A DNA stretch of 64,000 nucleotides, from the NCBI RefSeq assembly GCF_947077775.1, contig NZ_CAMTTE010000001.1:2384501-2448500 (forward strand), written 5' to 3'. The DNA is from Salinibacter pepae. Its GTDB lineage: Bacteria > Bacteroidota > Rhodothermia > Rhodothermales > Salinibacteraceae. Shown here one piece after another: positions 61,328-64,000 of this stretch (position 1 is its first letter; each line of letters starts with the position of its first letter). The notes below the pieces were generated by a model. It searched no databases. It was not told the DNA's origin and saw only the letters and a program-made list of their open reading frames with translations. Both the position numbers and the translations under genes were made by a program.

Positions 61328-62413
61328 ATGTCTCGGAGACACGCCTACTGGATTTGTCAGTTCGGCGGGTGGACCGGATACTCGGTGATGCGCCTCACCC
61401 TGTACTCGTTCTTCCAGACCATTACCTGGAAGTGGGGCGTGTCGTACGTCGTGTTCATTGCGGCAGGGGTGCTGTACACCCATCTTTACCGGCACCTCGC
61501 GAAGCGCCGCGGGTGGACGCAGATGTCGCTGGGCCAGTTGGCGCCCCGCGTCGTGGGGGCGACCCTCACGGTCGCCCTCCTGTTGCACCTCACGACGGAC
61601 GGCGTGGGGCGCTACGTGCTGGAGCTGGACTTCTACGAGGAGGTCCAATCGGAAATCGGGATGCTGTTGGCCTCCGTGGTGAACATGTGGATTCTGCTGA
61701 TGCTGTGGTCGCTCATCTACTTCGGCGTCCACTACTTCTGGAGCTACCGGCAGGCCGAGGTGGACAAGTGGAAGCTGGAGGCCCAGGCCGAGACGGCCCG
61801 GCTCAAGGCCCTGAAGCTGCAGCTGAACCCCCACTTCTTCTTCAACAGCCTCAACAGCGTCCGGGCCCTCATCGCCGAAGATCCGGACGGGGCACAGCGC
61901 ATGGTGACGCGTCTGGCCCGCCTGCTCCGGAGCACCCTTCAGGCCGACGACATGAAAACCGTACCGCTGGAGGAGGAGCTGTCGACCGTGCGCACGTACC
62001 TGAAGCTCGAGAAGGTGCGCTTCGAGGACCGGCTCCGTCACCGAATTGAGGTGGACGACGAGGCACGATCCCACCCGGTCCCGTTCATGCTGGTGCAGAC
62101 GCTCGTGGAGAACGGGATCAAGCACGGGGTGGCGTGCTGCCAGGAGGGCGGCGTCATCACGGTCCGGGGCAGGGTGGTGGACGGGGCCCTTCACATCCGC
62201 GTGACCAATCCCGGGACCCTCGATACGGAAGAGGGCGGAACTGGGCTGGAGAATGCCCGCGAGCGCCTGCGGCTGCTCTTCGGGACGGAGGCGTCGCTGA
62301 CCGTAGAAAATGCGGACGCCGAGACCGTCTCCGCGACCGCGGTGCTTCCGGTCCGGACCGTCCCCGAATCGCCCGTGGTGCAGAGGGAGGTCCCCCTTGC
62401 GGCCCGCGACTGA
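61328..62413 (+). CDS. LytS/YehU-type sensor histidine kinase
   Basis: 361 aa from the ATG at 61328. Four membrane helices in the first 140 residues, a short coiled linker (QAEVDKWKLEAQAETARLKALKLQ), then the His-kinase domain with QLNPHFFFNSLNSV (His169, phosphoacceptor) and a HATPase with VENGIKHGV (N box) and GGTGLENARERLRLLFG (G box). Such kinases pair with LytTR response regulators; the next gene is one, 60 bp downstream. Signal unknown. Confidence 0.94.
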   Translation: MSRRHAYWICQFGGWTGYSVMRLTLYSFFQTITWKWGVSYVVFIAAGVLYTHLYRHLAKRRGWTQMSLGQLAPRVVGATLTVALLLHLTTDGVGRYVLELDFYEEVQSEIGMLLASVVNMWILLMLWSLIYFGVHYFWSYRQAEVDKWKLEAQAETARLKALKLQLNPHFFFNSLNSVRALIAEDPDGAQRMVTRLARLLRSTLQADDMKTVPLEEELSTVRTYLKLEKVRFEDRLRHRIEVDDEARSHPVPFMLVQTLVENGIKHGVACCQEGGVITVRGRVVDGALHIRVTNPGTLDTEEGGTGLENARERLRLLFGTEASLTVENADAETVSATAVLPVRTVPESPVVQREVPLAARD

Positions 62414-62473
62414 CCAGAGAACGAAGCCCGGCTCCGACCTGCTGCACAACCGCACAACCCCGTAGCAACCGGC

Positions 62474-63223
62474 ATGGCGTCTTCCCCTGTGCTCCGTACC
62501 CTCATCGTGGACGACGAGCGCCTGGCGCGCCGAGAGCTTCGGCGCCTGCTGGGGCCCCACGAGGCCGTGACGGTGGCCGGCGAGGCCGCCAACGCCGACG
62601 CGGCGGAGGCCGCCGTTCAGGAGGAGAATCCCGACCTGCTGCTGCTCGACGTGCAGATGCCGGGCGACAGCGGGTTCGACCTGCTGACGCGGCTCGACGC
62701 GGTGCCGCATGTTGTGTTCGTGACCGCCTACGACGAGTATGCCATCCGCGCCTTCAAGGTCAACGCGCTGGACTACCTCGTGAAGCCGGTGGAGCCGGAG
62801 CGCCTGGCGCAGGCGATCGAGACGGTGCAGGCGCGGGCCGCGGGGCCGCAGGCCGTGGGGGCGGAGGGCGAGGCGCCCCAAGCCCCCCTCACGGCCGAAG
62901 ACCAGGTGTTCGTGAAGGACGGGGAGCGGTGCTGGTTTGTGCAGCTGGCGGACGTGCGCCTGTTTGAGGCGGCGGGGAACTACACGCGGCTCTACTTCGA
63001 CGGGGAGGAGCCGCTCACCCATCGCTCCCTCAGCTACCTCGAGGATCGGCTCGACCCCGACCGCTTTTTCCGGGCCAGCCGCCAGCACATCCTCAACCTG
63101 CGGTGGGTCGCCGACGTGACGCCGTGGGCGACGGACAAGCTGAAGGCCACGCTCGAGGACGGGATGGAGGTGGAGCTCTCCCGCCGCCGCTCGAAGCAGT
63201 TCCGCGAGCAACTGAGTCTCTAA
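62474..63223 (+). CDS. LytTR-family response regulator
   Basis: 249 aa. Receiver domain (about 8-120) with acidic DDE pocket (VDDERLARREL), phosphoacceptor Asp59 (LLLLDVQMPGD), FVTAYDEYAIRAF and Lys in DYLVKPVEPERL. After an Ala-rich linker comes a LytTR DNA-binding domain (about 150-249, VRLFEAAGNYTRLYF... RSLSYLEDRLDPDRFFRASRQHILNL). It forms a two-component pair with the upstream kinase; its targets may include nearby genes. Confidence 0.95.
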   Translation: MASSPVLRTLIVDDERLARRELRRLLGPHEAVTVAGEAANADAAEAAVQEENPDLLLLDVQMPGDSGFDLLTRLDAVPHVVFVTAYDEYAIRAFKVNALDYLVKPVEPERLAQAIETVQARAAGPQAVGAEGEAPQAPLTAEDQVFVKDGERCWFVQLADVRLFEAAGNYTRLYFDGEEPLTHRSLSYLEDRLDPDRFFRASRQHILNLRWVADVTPWATDKLKATLEDGMEVELSRRRSKQFREQLSL

Positions 63224-63509
63224 CTCCTCTGGTGCAGTCCGCCCCGACGTGGTGTGCCGAGGAAAAGCATCCGGCCTTGTTCGACATGAGAGTCGGGGAA
63301 CGGAAGAAAGGAAGCACGGGAGATGCCGGCCGATTGAACGTCGGCGCCGCACCGACTGGAGAACCGTCTCCACCCGTGCCTCATCCCCTGTGCCCCATTC
63401 CTTGTGGAGGCAGGCCTCTCATTTGTCCCTTGTCTCGTTCTCCGACCCGCCTCCCTCTCCTCTCACCCGCGCCCCCATTCTCCCTTTCGCCCTTCCACAT
63501 AAGCACGCG

Positions 63510-64000
63510 ATGACGCCCCGCACCGTCCTCTGTTGCGCTGCGCTTCTGGCCGTCACGACGCTCTCCGCACAGGCCCAGAGCTTCAGCACGGTGACCGGCC
63601 GCAATCACCCCGAGATCGACTGGCGTGTGGCGACGACGGAGCACTTCGAGATCGTCCACCCCGCCCGCCTCGGCGACATCGCCGCCGAGGCCGCGCCGAT
63701 CGCGGAGGCGACCTACGACACGCTCTCGGCCACCCTGGACGTGGCGTTCGACGATCGGATCCGTGTCTATCTGGGCGACCAGGACGGCATCGTCAATGGC
63801 TTTGCGGTCCCGTTCGGCACCGGCTATACCGACATCTGGGTCCATGCCAACGACTGGGCCGCCTCTTTCTCTGGGACGTCCACGTGGCTCCGTCTCGTGC
63901 TCGCCCACGAGCTGACGCACCTCTTTCACTACGAGGCGGCACGGTCGGGCCTGGGCGTCTGGGCGCTCGCGCTCGGCGGCTCGTTCCCGCGCGTCTGGAC
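63510..64000 (+). CDS. Secreted HExxH metallopeptidase-like protein, 5' part (runs off the window)
   Basis: The first 163 codons are present, open at the window end. Signal peptide (MTPRTVLCCAALLAVTTLSAQAQ), then TTEHFEIVHPARLGDIAAEAAPIAEATYDTLSATL and a zinc-binding HELTH (133-137) in LVLAHELTHLFHYEA. This is the start seen in large periplasmic proteins of Bacteroidota that combine a gluzincin-like peptidase domain with a TolB-type beta-propeller. Function beyond that is not visible here. It starts 286 bp after the LytTR regulator. Confidence 0.8.
   Translation, partial: MTPRTVLCCAALLAVTTLSAQAQSFSTVTGRNHPEIDWRVATTEHFEIVHPARLGDIAAEAAPIAEATYDTLSATLDVAFDDRIRVYLGDQDGIVNGFAVPFGTGYTDIWVHANDWAASFSGTSTWLRLVLAHELTHLFHYEAARSGLGVWALALGGSFPRVW

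Overview
The window is chromosomal DNA of a GC-rich (roughly two-thirds G+C), salt-adapted member of the Bacteroidota/Rhodothermota group; Salinibacter is the best guess. Reasons: proteins loaded with Asp and Glu; a SusD lipoprotein and a TonB-receptor relic; the short (alpha-type) glutamine synthetase; an SDR-type threonine dehydrogenase paired with Kbl; a Bacteroidota-specific small protein often mislabelled 'ABC transporter ATPase'; and start codons usually without a clear Shine-Dalgarno. This is inferred from content only.

Layout. (1) 1-15.4 kb: an amino-sugar/murein or chitin utilisation locus, with SusD, GH20 hexosaminidase, a LacI regulator, a CBM9-like secreted protein, a sodium:solute symporter, a GH3-beta-lactamase fusion, a frameshifted BadF-type (N-acetylglucosamine) kinase and a second symporter. 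LacI-type palindromes sit in two of its intergenic regions. (2) 15.4-19.1 kb: two tiny membrane proteins, two small hypotheticals, a CAT-anticodon tRNA, a CBS-pair protein and a secreted S10 carboxypeptidase. (3) 19.3-25.4 kb: tdh-kbl threonine catabolism divergent from an Lrp/AsnC regulator, then glnA and purB. (4) 25.7-29.9 kb: GH15 glucoamylase-like enzyme, a small membrane protein, an M19 dipeptidase and a gutted TonB-receptor pseudogene. (5) 30.1-40.1 kb: nuoA-G (peripheral arm of complex I plus NuoA) with a lipoprotein gene between nuoF and nuoG, then glutamine-dependent NAD synthetase. nuoH-N are absent here. (6) 40.1-51 kb: lspA, lepA, a secreted hypothetical, lepB, an L,D-transpeptidase, a K+ channel with RCK domains, a DoxX-zinc-ribbon protein, a patatin and folA.

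(7) 51.2-59.3 kb is the accessory zone. A P-type ATPase that lost its centre is followed by an AT-rich, evidently acquired pair: a 2-TM SLATT-family effector and an UG/Abi-like reverse transcriptase. Two blocks of dense inverted repeats flank the RT, one exactly filling the RT-SLATT gap and one just upstream of the RT. This looks like a defence-associated RT (DRT-type) system with candidate structured RNAs and is the most interesting object in the window. Next come an AbiEi antitoxin with only a stub of its toxin, a Fic protein with a C-terminal helix-turn-helix and a double palindromic operator, and a small conserved protein. Between them lie two families of short intergenic repeats, one showing compensated changes in its stems. 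A degenerate copy of the fic operator module lies at the left edge of the RT island, so related sequences bracket it.

(8) 59.3-64 kb: an amidase, a LytS-type histidine kinase with a LytTR response regulator, and the start of a secreted HExxH metallopeptidase-like gene running off the end.
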